A DNA stretch of 6,392 nt from Candidatus Pelethomonas intestinigallinarum (GTDB taxonomy: Bacteria; Bacillota; Clostridia; Oscillospirales; Oscillospiraceae), in NCBI GenBank assembly GCA_018712665.1, contig DVGP01000107.1, positions 1 to 6,392 of the forward strand. Reading direction: 5' to 3'. Under the pieces are notes generated by a model. That model was given only the letters and a program-made list of their open reading frames with translations, did not search any database and had not been told where the DNA came from. The translations under genes and the position numbers were made by a program. Positions 1 through 5,853 of the stretch are shown one piece after another; the first letter of the stretch is position 1, and each line of letters opens with the position of its first letter.

Positions 1-1220
1 CAGGTGAAGGTCCCCCAGTCCTCCGAGCGGAAGGTGCCGGTCTGGGCGGAGGGCAGGCCGGTGCCCGCCACCCGGCGGATCTCCGGCAGCTCCTCCAGGA
101 CCTCCAGGGAGGCGATGTCCTCCCGGTCCACCGTGAAGGCGGACCCGTAGTGGGAGGCGGTGACGGCCTCCTCCGTCACGACCAGCTCCACCGGGGCCTT
201 CTCCATACCCATGAGCCACACTCCCACCAGGGGCAGGGCCAGCAGCAGGGCCAGGGAGGCCCCCATGATGACCTGACCGGACCGCCGGGCCAGGTTGACG
301 CTGGTGTTCATCCCCACACGGTCGTTGACGATGAGGCGGCGGTCGTTGGGGTTGTAGTAAAACATGCCCCAGATCCAGTGGTCGTCCTCATCCACGTAGA
401 AGTCCCCGCCGCTGTCGGCGGTGAGCTTCTCCTGGAGCCGCCGGACCCGGAGCTCCAGCCCCACCACGGCCCCGACCACCACCACTATATAGATCAGGAG
501 CAGGGCCATGAACAGCCAGGCGCTCTCCACCAGGAACAGGCCGCCGAAGAACAGCCCGGTGGCCCAGGCGATCACCAGCCAGCACTTGCCCCAGTTGTAC
601 CGCCGCAGGCGGGTCAGGGCCATGGTCCGGTCTGTGTCCCCGTCCACCACCTCCGCCTTGTTCCGGTACAGCCAGCGGTAGCAGGCGTAGAAGAGGAGCA
701 CCAGGACCGCGTCCATCAGGCACACCCACCACAGGGTCCGGTCAAAGAGTAGGGGGACCAGGGCCATGACCACCGGCGGCAGAAACCACAGGGGGGACAG
801 CCACTTCAGCTCCATGGCCGCCGCCCGCAGGTCCGCCACCGCCTGGCCGGAGGGCTCCCGCCGCCAGCCCCGGTCCGCCTTCAGCCGCCGCAGGGCACGG
901 TTGCATCGGACATATGGGATATTGACCGCCACGCAGATGACCAGGATCCAAGTTGTCCACAGCAGCATGTTCAGCCCGAAGTCCCGGATGAACACGCCGG
1001 GGATAGCTGGCAGCATCAGGGCCAGGCAGACCCACTTCAGCTCCCGCTTGTACCGGGCCGTCAGGGCCAGCACCGCCGGGTCCCCCTGGGCCTCATGAGG
1101 CAGGGTGGTGCCTACAATGATATTTTTCTTGGGCTTAGCCTCATTGCGCAGGAACAGGCCGAGCAAGGGCGGCAGCCAGATCATGGACAGCCACAAAATC
1201 ACGCTTCCCCAAGTGCTCAT
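1..1220 (-). CDS. DUF5808/DUF1648-like multi-pass membrane protein, partial (C-terminus beyond left edge)
   Basis: The frame is open from ATG at 1220 to the window edge: 406 codons, no stop. An AGGAGG site at 1231-1236, 10 bp upstream and inside the end of the regulator gene, fixes the start. An N-terminal hydrophobic helix (about residues 5-23) is followed by paired hydrophobic segments near residues 65-100, 150-180 and 210-245. A basic stretch after the first pair, reading RALRRLKADRGWRR, is typical of this family. Around residues 276-315 lies an acidic patch, then the WIWGMFYYNPNDRRLIV motif that I recognise as DUF5808. Another membrane helix follows, then a soluble C-terminal part that could be a PH-like domain. 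The family is usually encoded with a YtrA-type GntR regulator, as here; its biochemical role is unknown. I infer a membrane-stress or envelope function only by association. The family call rests on remembered motifs, without a profile search. Confidence 0.82.
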   Translation of the reverse strand, partial: MSTWGSVILWLSMIWLPPLLGLFLRNEAKPKKNIIVGTTLPHEAQGDPAVLALTARYKRELKWVCLALMLPAIPGVFIRDFGLNMLLWTTWILVICVAVNIPYVRCNRALRRLKADRGWRREPSGQAVADLRAAAMELKWLSPLWFLPPVVMALVPLLFDRTLWWVCLMDAVLVLLFYACYRWLYRNKAEVVDGDTDRTMALTRLRRYNWGKCWLVIAWATGLFFGGLFLVESAWLFMALLLIYIVVVVGAVVGLELRVRRLQEKLTADSGGDFYVDEDDHWIWGMFYYNPNDRRLIVNDRVGMNTSVNLARRSGQVIMGASLALLLALPLVGVWLMGMEKAPVELVVTEEAVTASHYGSAFTVDREDIASLEVLEELPEIRRVAGTGLPSAQTGTFRSEDWGTFT

Positions 1221-1225
1221 CTCAC

Positions 1226-1591
1226 TTACACCTCCTGGTCATAGAGCCTGGCGCACAGGGCCAGGACCTCCTCCCGGTCCAGTCCCGCCAGCCGCAGCTC
1301 GCACAGCCGCAGCCGCAGCCCCTCCACCGTCTCCTGCTCCGGTCCGCCGCCGGGGCGCACGGCCACCCGGGCCCCGCTGCGCCGGTCGGTGGTGATGTAC
1401 CCCTCCTGCCGCAGGAGCTGGTAGGCCTTGCTGACAGTCATCATGTTGACCCCCAGCTCCTCCGCCAGGTCCCGAACGGTAGGCAGCCGCTCCCCCGGAG
1501 CCAGCTGCCCGGCGGCGATGGCCACCACCATTTGATTTCGCAGCTGCAGGTAGATGGGCACGTCCCCGCCGAAGTCCAGCCGGATCAGCAT
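1226..1591 (-). CDS. GntR-family transcriptional regulator, YtrA subfamily
   Basis: This is a 121-residue cytoplasmic DNA-binding protein, the usual length for the YtrA subfamily. Residues about 10-78 form the GntR winged helix-turn-helix: PIYLQLRNQM, then LPTVRDLAEELGVNMMTVSKAY (recognition helix region), then the wing LLRQEGYITTDRRSGARVAV. The remaining 40 or so residues form the short helical tail that distinguishes YtrA types from FadR/HutC types with large ligand-binding domains. I chose the start at 1591 because AAGGAGG lies at 1601-1607, 9 bp upstream; the frame is open to 1648, but that ATG lies upstream of the promoter -10. The gene is first in an operon with the membrane protein 5 bp downstream. 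YtrA regulators generally repress their own operon, and the dyad over this promoter fits that. The effector cannot be deduced. Confidence 0.92.
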   Translation of the reverse strand: MLIRLDFGGDVPIYLQLRNQMVVAIAAGQLAPGERLPTVRDLAEELGVNMMTVSKAYQLLRQEGYITTDRRSGARVAVRPGGGPEQETVEGLRLRLCELRLAGLDREEVLALCARLYDQEV

Positions 1592-1607
1592 TTCCACTCG
1601 CCTCCTT

Positions 1608-1632
1608 TTTGTATCACTTAATATAATACAAA
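1608..1632. promoter_or_regulatory. Candidate operator dyad over the GntR operon promoter
   Basis: TTTGTAT (1608-1614) and ATACAAA (1626-1632) are perfect 7-bp inverted arms with an 11-bp spacer. The dyad covers the -10 box and expected start point of the regulator operon. Location and shape suit an autoregulatory site for the YtrA-type repressor. Binding is inferred and the sequence is AT-rich, so chance symmetry is possible. Confidence 0.45.
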
Positions 1633-1648
1633 CAATGCAATATGTCAA
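1620..1648 (-). promoter_or_regulatory. Sigma-A-type promoter of the GntR/membrane protein operon
   Basis: Read on the minus strand, a perfect TTGACA -35 (1643-1648) is followed after 17 bp by TATATT (1620-1625), which matches the -10 consensus at five of six bases. The predicted start point is near 1613, leaving a short leader of about 20 nt to the ATG at 1591. Confidence 0.8.
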
Positions 1649-1714
1649 GAAAAAAACGCGCCCTTGGGCTTTCCAAGAGCTGCCTCAGCGGGGCAAAATA
1701 TCTCCGGTAAGCAC

Positions 1715-1742
1715 TTGACAAAATTTGCCGCCTGTGTAAAAT
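1715..1742 (+). promoter_or_regulatory. Sigma-A-type promoter of the PfoR-like EIIC gene
   Basis: TTGACA (1715-1720) is followed after 16 bp by TAAAAT (1737-1742), a five-of-six match to the -10 consensus. The predicted start is near 1749, giving a leader of about 43 nt before the ATG at 1792. It is divergent from the regulator operon promoter and about 70 bp away from it. Confidence 0.72.
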
Positions 1743-1743
1743 G

Positions 1744-1771
1744 GTATAGGCATGTGTCAAGACACCTATAC
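1744..1771. promoter_or_regulatory. Candidate operator or leader hairpin at the start of the EIIC transcript
   Basis: GTATAGG (1744-1750) and CCTATAC (1765-1771) are perfect 7-bp inverted arms. Inside them TGTC-AA-GACA (1755-1764) gives a further 4-bp arm pair, offset by four unpaired bases on the left. The dyad begins just after the -10 box and covers the expected start point. It could be an operator in DNA or a hairpin at the 5' end of the mRNA. Like the dyad on the other side, it has GTAT/ATAC outer ends, which weakly suggests the same regulator. Confidence 0.42.
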
Positions 1772-1791
1772 AAAAAAGGATGGGAGACCCT

Positions 1792-2892
1792 ATGGAACAG
1801 CTGAAAGCCTTCCTGAAGAGGAAGAATATCGTCATCTCCGCCAAGCGCTACGGCATCGACGCCCTGGGGGCCATGGCCCAGGGCTTGTTCTGCTCCCTGC
1901 TCATCGGCACCATCATCAACACCCTGGGGGAGCAGCTGGGGGTCCCCTTCCTGGTGGACGTGGGGAGCTACGCCTCCGCCATGAGCGGCGCGGCCATGGC
2001 CGTAGCCATCGGCTACGCCCTTCAGGCCCCGCCCCTGGTGCTCTTCTCCCTGGTGACGGTGGGCTACGCCGCCAACGCCCTGGGCTCCACCAGCCTGATC
2101 CCGGATCAGGCCGGCGCCGGCGGGCCCCTGGCGGTGCTGTTCATCGCCGTCATCGCCGCGGAGTTCGGCAAGGCGGTATCCAAGGAGACCAAGATCGACA
2201 TTCTGGTCACACCTCTGGTGACCATTCTGGTAGGTGTGGGGCTCTCCGCCTGGTGGGCCCCGGCCATCGGCACTGCCGCCACGGCGGTGGGCAACATCAT
2301 CATGTGGGCCACGGACCTCCAGCCCTTCCTCATGGGCATCGTGGTCTCCGTGGTCATCGGCGTGGCCCTCACCCTGCCCATCTCCTCCGCCGCCATCTGC
2401 GCGGCCTTCGGCCTGACGGGCCTGGCCGGCGGCGCGGCGGTGGCGGGCTGCTGCGCCAACATGGTGGGCTTCGCCGTCCTCTCCTTCCGGGAGAACCGGT
2501 GGGGCGGCCTGGTGAGCCAGGGGCTGGGCACCTCCATGCTCCAGATGCCCAACATCGTCCGCAACCCCAGGATCTGGCTCCCCGCCATCCTCACCTCCGC
2601 CATCACCGGGCCCCTGGCCACCTGCGTGTTCCACCTGGAGATGAACGGACCGCCGGTGTCCTCCGGCATGGGCACCTGCGGCCTTGTGGGGCAGATCGGC
2701 GTGTGGACCGGGTGGCTGGCCCCCAGCGAGCGGGCCATCGCCAACGGCGCCGTGGCCATCACCCCCGGCGTCATGGATTGGGCGGGGCTGATTCTCATCT
2801 CCTTCGTCCTCCCCGCCGTCCTCTGCTGGGCCTTCGGCCTCTTCTTCCGACGCATCGGCTGGATCAAAGAGGGCGACCTCACCCTGGAGTGA
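1792..2892 (+). CDS. PfoR-like PTS EIIC membrane protein (PTS_EIIC_2 family)
   Basis: This is a 366-residue, highly hydrophobic integral membrane protein with roughly nine or ten membrane segments rich in Gly and Ala. It resembles the PTS_EIIC_2 family, which includes Clostridium perfringens PfoR. Features I recognise are the N-terminal stretch KRYGIDALGAMAQGLF, the segment GTSMLQMPNIVRNPRIWLPA (about residues 244-263) and NGPPVSSGMGTCGLVGQIG (about 285-303). Family members resemble sugar-translocating EIIC subunits, but no EIIA or EIIB domain or gene is present here, so transport through phosphotransfer is not shown. The substrate is unknown. I prefer ATG 1792 over in-frame ATG 1780: purine-rich AAGGATGGGAG (1776-1786) precedes 1792, whereas 1780 has no spaced ribosome site. 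The gene is transcribed alone, divergent from the GntR operon. Confidence 0.86.
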   Translation: MEQLKAFLKRKNIVISAKRYGIDALGAMAQGLFCSLLIGTIINTLGEQLGVPFLVDVGSYASAMSGAAMAVAIGYALQAPPLVLFSLVTVGYAANALGSTSLIPDQAGAGGPLAVLFIAVIAAEFGKAVSKETKIDILVTPLVTILVGVGLSAWWAPAIGTAATAVGNIIMWATDLQPFLMGIVVSVVIGVALTLPISSAAICAAFGLTGLAGGAAVAGCCANMVGFAVLSFRENRWGGLVSQGLGTSMLQMPNIVRNPRIWLPAILTSAITGPLATCVFHLEMNGPPVSSGMGTCGLVGQIGVWTGWLAPSERAIANGAVAITPGVMDWAGLILISFVLPAVLCWAFGLFFRRIGWIKEGDLTLE

Positions 2893-2907
2893 TTTAAGGC
2901 GGTCAAC

Positions 2908-2952
2908 ATGGGGCTCCGCCCCATACCCCGCCCGCTTTTTGTAAAAAGCGGG
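2908..2952 (+). terminator. Tandem stem-loops after the EIIC gene, possible terminator
   Basis: ATGGGGC-TCC-GCCCCAT (2908-2924) starts 16 bp after the EIIC stop. It is followed by a second perfect inverted repeat, CCCGCTTTTT / AAAAAGCGGG (2931-2940 and 2943-2952), with almost no loop. A T5 run lies inside the second stem and there is no T tract after it, so this is not a textbook intrinsic terminator. Position supports a 3'-end role. Confidence 0.4.
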
Positions 2953-3002
2953 GCAAAAACTTTTATCGCGAAACTACGTTCCGCTTATGTTAACGATGAG
3001 TA

Positions 3003-3036
3003 ACAGCCCGGGTGCTATGAAAAGCACCCGGGCTGT
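3003..3036. repeat. Strong 14-bp stem-loop, GC-rich
   Basis: ACAGCCCGGGTGCT (3003-3016) pairs perfectly with AGCACCCGGGCTGT (3023-3036) across a 6-nt loop, ATGAAA. The stem has terminator-like strength, but neither strand has a clean T tract immediately after it. It may act as a transcription barrier or mRNA-end stabiliser in both directions. Confidence 0.6.
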
Positions 3037-3129
3037 CAGCGTGTCAAAAAACTCTCCCAAGGAGAAAAAGCTACAAATCGCTGGGGGAGCTCAAGGGGGC
3101 GAAGCCCGCCTCGAATCAAATCAAATGCC

Positions 3130-3158
3130 CCGCAAGCCTTGCCTTGCAAGGCTTGCGG
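3130..3158. repeat. 13-bp perfect stem-loop
   Basis: CCGCAAGCCTTGC (3130-3142) and GCAAGGCTTGCGG (3146-3158) are perfect inverted arms around a 3-nt CTT. Two smaller hairpins follow directly: CCCAC-GAA-GTGGG (3159-3171) and ACTTTC...GAAAGT (3173-3201). This leaves almost no unpaired sequence between consecutive stems. Confidence 0.6.
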
Positions 3159-3211
3159 CCCACGAAGTGGGGACTTTCACACTGCGGAGCGGTGGGAAAG
3201 TAACGGCATTT

Positions 3212-3254
3212 TCAGGCTGCGAAAAAAGTCTGACAAGACTTTTTGACAGCCTGA
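3212..3254 (-). terminator. Nested stem-loop after the nucleotidase gene, possible bidirectional terminator
   Basis: The outer arms TCAGGCTG (3212-3219) and CAGCCTGA (3247-3254) enclose the inner arms AAAAAGTCT (3223-3231) and AGACTTTTT (3236-3244) with loop GACA. On the minus strand the inner stem ends in T6, and on the plus strand in T5. The hairpin at 3255-3271 lies between it and the nucleotidase stop. The GC content of the inner stem is low, so terminator strength is uncertain. Confidence 0.45.
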
Positions 3255-3278
3255 ATGGGGCGGAGCCCCATGTAGACA

Positions 3279-5582
3279 TCAGGCGGCCTGGGCCTCGGTG
3301 GTCTCCTCGGTGGTCTCCCCAGCGGGAGCCTCCTCGGCGGGGGCGGCCTGGTGCAGGCGCATGACCACAGTAGCGGCCTGAGCCCGGGTGACGACGCCGT
3401 CCAGATCCAGAGTGCCGTCGGCGTTGCCCTGGAGCAGGCCCTGGGCCACAGCCCAGGCCACAGCGGTCTGGTTCTCGGCGCTGACAGTGTCGGCGTCGGC
3501 AAAGGCGCTCAGATCGGTCTCTGCCTCGGGGCTGCCGGCGCGGGTCCACAGCAGGACTGCCAGGGCCTCACGGGTAACGGTCTCGCCGTCGGCCGCGGCC
3601 TCGGCGGAGGACACGGCGTTCAGAGCGGCGGTCAGGGCCTCACCGGTAACGGCGGCGGCGGGGGCGAAGGTGGTCTCCGTCTCACCGGCCATCAGGCTGT
3701 TCTCGGTGACGTAGGTCACGGCCTCATAGTACCAATTGGCCTCGCTGACATCGGTGTAGCCGGTGGTCTCCACAGGCTCCTCGGCCACGGGCTCGTTGAC
3801 GATGGTGATACGGCCGTTGCCGGTGACCTCAGCGTACTGGCTGTCGGCGGGGATAGTGGGCAGGCCGGTGGCCTCGTCCACAGGGAAGGACTCCACGTAA
3901 TTGGCCAGGACCATGTAGTCCTCAGACACGTAGTCCAGAACGTTCACAGCGCCGTCGAACATGGCGAAGCCGTCGCCCAGGTCGCGGAGGGTGTAGTTGT
4001 AGCCGGCCAGGTTGTACTGGGCGGTCAGATCCAGAGGCTCATACGCCCCGGTCTCGTTGTTGAGGACCTCCACGTTGGTCACACGGTACGCGCCGGTGGG
4101 ACCGCCGGTCCACACGCCCTTGTCGTCCTGCTGGACGGTGGAGGGGATGGCGGTGTTGATGGTGTAGCGCAGACCGGAGACATGGAGGAAGCCGCCGTTC
4201 TCCACGGAGCCGTCAGCGGTCACGTCCTTGGCGCCCCACTCCAGAGCGTCCAGGAGCTGCTGGCCGGTAACGGTCTGCAGGCAGGCCACGTTGCCGAAGG
4301 TGTGGATCGCCTTGCAGGTCTGATAGGAGATCTCCCCGGTGACGGCCTCGTTGCGGACGCCGCCGCCATTCATCACGGCCACGTCCACATCCAGATCCAT
4401 CTCGTCGAAGAGGTAGTACAGGGCGTCGGCGGCAAAGTCACCGGTGTTGGTCTCCTGCTTGCGGACCAGCCGGTTGCCCTCGGCGTCATAGTTGTCCAGC
4501 GTCACCTGGGAATAGCCGATGACCTGGCCCAGCTGCTCGTCCAGCTCAGCCACCCAGGCGTCCTCAATGGCCTTCACCTCGGCGTCGGGGGTCACTTCGG
4601 CCAGATTCTCGGCGGTGAGGAGCTGGGTGGTGATGGTGCCGTCAGCGGCAATGGTCATCTGACCCACAGCGTCCAGATAGGAGCCGGTCTGGGTGAGGAT
4701 CACGGTGCTGCCGCCCTCATCCGTGACCTCCTCCATGGGGATCGTGGTGTGGGAGTGGCCGTCAATGAAAGCGTCCAGCCCGGTGGTGTTGGCGATCACC
4801 TCGCGGCTGGTCCAGGGCTGGGAGGACTCGTCCACGCCCAGGTGGCCCAGGGCGATGACATAGTCCGCCTCGGCGGAGGCGGCGTCGATGGCGTTCTGCA
4901 CCGCGGTGTAGAGAGCCTCGCCGTCCGTACCCCCGGCGATCCCATAGATGTAGTTGCCGTTCTCATCCTGGAAGTAGGAGGGAGTGGACTTGGTGAAGGA
5001 CTCGGGGGTGGTGATGCCGATGAAGGCGATCTTTACGCCGCCCACCTCGAACACCTTGTAGCTGTCCAGCACATTCTCACCGGCCACGCCGTTGGCCTCG
5101 TGGTAGAAGTTGCAGGACACATAGGGGAAGTCCGCAGCCTCGATGGCAGCCATGCAGCCGTCCATGCCGTAGTCAAACTCGTGGTTGCCCAGAGTGGCCA
5201 GGTCATAGCCCGCAGCGTTCATCAGCTGGGCGATGGTGGCGCCCTTGTCCATGGAACCGTAGGCGGTGCCCTGGATGTGGTCGCCGGCGTCCACCAGCAG
5301 GACGTTCTCCAGGGAGTCCTTGTAGGCGGCCACCTTGGAGTAGGTCAGATCCTTGGTGATGTAGGTATGGATGTCGTTGGTGTACAGTACAGTGACCCCG
5401 CCGGCGGCCCCGGTCTCATCGGCCGCTGCCGCTGTCTCTTCGCCGGCAGTCTCTGTGGTCTCCTCCGCCGGGGCAGCCTCACTGCCGGCGGCGCTCTCGT
5501 CCTCCGCGAAGGCGGTGACCGTCAGGCTCAGGGCCATGGACAGCGCCAGCAGCAGAGCGAGAAGCTTCTTTCCAGTTCTCAT
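3279..5582 (-). CDS. Secreted SLH-anchored 5'-nucleotidase / metallophosphatase (UshA superfamily)
   Basis: A 767-residue surface enzyme expected to hydrolyse nucleotides or related phosphoesters outside the membrane using two metal ions. Residues 1-26 are a signal peptide (KK, long Leu/Ala core, AFA). Residues 27-62 form an acidic linker. The calcineurin-like phosphoesterase domain spans about 64-312: D70-x-H72, GD at 100-101, GNHE at 132-135, GH at 246-247 and GHSH at 275-278, so the metal-binding set looks complete. The 5'-nucleotidase C-terminal domain spans about 352-566, with NGGGVR at 405-410 and GDGFAMF at 536-542. Two clear SLH repeats (609-653 and 690-744) lie either side of a degenerate segment, before an acidic tail. 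SLH domains bind cell-wall polymer. The start at 5582 follows AGGAGG at 5590-5595 (7-bp gap). 5'-nucleotidase, 2',3'-cyclic phosphodiesterase or UDP-sugar hydrolase activity cannot be told apart here. Confidence 0.93.
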   Translation of the reverse strand: MRTGKKLLALLLALSMALSLTVTAFAEDESAAGSEAAPAEETTETAGEETAAAADETGAAGGVTVLYTNDIHTYITKDLTYSKVAAYKDSLENVLLVDAGDHIQGTAYGSMDKGATIAQLMNAAGYDLATLGNHEFDYGMDGCMAAIEAADFPYVSCNFYHEANGVAGENVLDSYKVFEVGGVKIAFIGITTPESFTKSTPSYFQDENGNYIYGIAGGTDGEALYTAVQNAIDAASAEADYVIALGHLGVDESSQPWTSREVIANTTGLDAFIDGHSHTTIPMEEVTDEGGSTVILTQTGSYLDAVGQMTIAADGTITTQLLTAENLAEVTPDAEVKAIEDAWVAELDEQLGQVIGYSQVTLDNYDAEGNRLVRKQETNTGDFAADALYYLFDEMDLDVDVAVMNGGGVRNEAVTGEISYQTCKAIHTFGNVACLQTVTGQQLLDALEWGAKDVTADGSVENGGFLHVSGLRYTINTAIPSTVQQDDKGVWTGGPTGAYRVTNVEVLNNETGAYEPLDLTAQYNLAGYNYTLRDLGDGFAMFDGAVNVLDYVSEDYMVLANYVESFPVDEATGLPTIPADSQYAEVTGNGRITIVNEPVAEEPVETTGYTDVSEANWYYEAVTYVTENSLMAGETETTFAPAAAVTGEALTAALNAVSSAEAAADGETVTREALAVLLWTRAGSPEAETDLSAFADADTVSAENQTAVAWAVAQGLLQGNADGTLDLDGVVTRAQAATVVMRLHQAAPAEEAPAGETTEETTEAQAA

Positions 5583-5589
5583 GTACGTT

Positions 5590-5693
5590 CCTCCTAAAAA
5601 ATTCTCAGGCAGTTTCCTCCAAGGGACAGAGCTTGTCCCCTGCCTGGACAGCGACGGCCGGCGTGTCAATTTTCCTGCCGCGCTCCGGCCGTC
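5590..5693 (-). promoter_or_regulatory. Structured 5' leader of the nucleotidase mRNA
   Basis: The leader runs about 113 nt from the predicted start point near 5695. Near its 5' end are perfect 9-bp arms, GACGGCCGG (minus-strand sequence of 5685-5693) and CCGGCCGTC (5653-5661), with a 23-nt loop. A second hairpin, GGGACA / TGTCCC (5623-5639), follows with a 5-nt loop. The ribosome site AGGAGG is at 5590-5595. I do not recognise a known riboswitch class, and no terminator-type stem with a T tract is seen. Confidence 0.4.
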
Positions 5694-5701
5694 TTTGTTT
5701 T

Positions 5702-5730
5702 ATTATAGCGCCTGGAAGATTCTTTGCCTA
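5702..5730 (-). promoter_or_regulatory. Sigma-A-type promoter of the nucleotidase gene
   Basis: Read on the minus strand, TAGGCA (5725-5730, four of six to consensus) precedes a perfect TATAAT (5702-5707) by exactly 17 bp. The nucleotidase is therefore probably transcribed on its own, from downstream of the terminator that closes the next gene. Confidence 0.65.
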
Positions 5731-5785
5731 GTCCCAGTTTTGTATAGCACACGTTAAATCTGAAAAAATTTTTTCGAAAAATAGA

Positions 5786-5817
5786 AAAAGAGGAAGGGCA
5801 CGCGCCCTTCCTCTTTT
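5786..5817 (-). terminator. Rho-independent terminator of the SLH-protein gene
   Basis: The perfect 14-bp stem AAAAGAGGAAGGGC / GCCCTTCCTCTTTT has a 4-nt loop. On the minus strand the stem ends in TTTT and continues TCTATTTTT, a good U-rich tract. It starts 36 bp after the stop codon of the SLH gene and separates it from the nucleotidase promoter. The plus strand lacks a following T run, so the minus orientation is favoured. Confidence 0.88.
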
Positions 5818-5853
5818 AAAAACTGTGTGCAGCTCCTTACCGAATCAGAACGC

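Larger units (their letters stand above)
2902..3277. repeat. 376-bp element bounded by near-perfect 23-bp inverted repeats (possible MITE- or REP-like element)
   Basis: The left end (2902-2924) and the reverse complement of the right end (3255-3277) agree at 22 of 23 positions. They share a 19-bp identical block, ACATGGGGCTCCGCCCCAT, preceded by GTC and one differing base. Each end is itself a hairpin (7-bp stem, 3-nt loop). The ends sit 9 bp past one stop codon and 1 bp before the other. No transposase and no clear target-site duplication are visible. Alternatively these are two copies of a common terminator-like repeat placed in inverted orientation after convergent genes. Confidence 0.5.
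2893..3278. other. Intergenic region between convergent genes, non-coding and palindrome-rich
   Basis: The 386 bp between the stop codons of the EIIC and nucleotidase genes contain no frame that looks like protein. They hold at least six stem-loops in close succession, bounded by a 23-bp inverted repeat. The main structures are listed separately. Both genes point into this stretch, so some hairpins probably end transcription, but none has the classic GC stem followed directly by a long T run. Confidence 0.75.

Noticed and set aside
150..752. 200-codon plus-strand frame over the membrane-protein gene
   Set aside because: It is His/Gln/Pro/Gly-rich and antisense to an uninterrupted 406-codon frame with membrane segments and a recognised motif.
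1663..1677. Small inverted repeat CTTGG-GCTTT-CCAAG between the divergent promoters
   Set aside because: Five-bp arms are short enough to occur by chance, and it overlaps neither promoter element.
1645..2634. 329-codon minus-strand frame over the EIIC gene
   Set aside because: Its product is rich in His, Gly, Asp and Gln with no recognisable domain. It opposes a clear membrane-protein gene and ends inside the divergent promoter region.
1752..2897. 381-codon plus-strand frame overlapping the EIIC gene
   Set aside because: It is the +1-type shadow of the EIIC gene, Arg/His/Pro-rich. The alternative frame gives a coherent hydrophobic family member.
2987..3364. 125-codon plus-strand frame in the intergenic element
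   Set aside because: It crosses several hairpins and runs into the antisense of the nucleotidase gene. It has no ribosome site and no domain; palindromic DNA explains the open frame.
3351..5597. 748-codon open frame on the plus strand
   Set aside because: It lies entirely antisense to the nucleotidase gene. Its product is a Gly/Val/His/Leu-biased string with no domain, caused by GC-rich codon usage of the real gene. No ribosome site is present.
5762..5775. Perfect AT palindrome GAAAAAATTTTTTC
   Set aside because: An A-tract followed by a T-tract in an AT-rich spacer is easily explained by chance. It is too far upstream of the nucleotidase -35 to be a convincing UP element.
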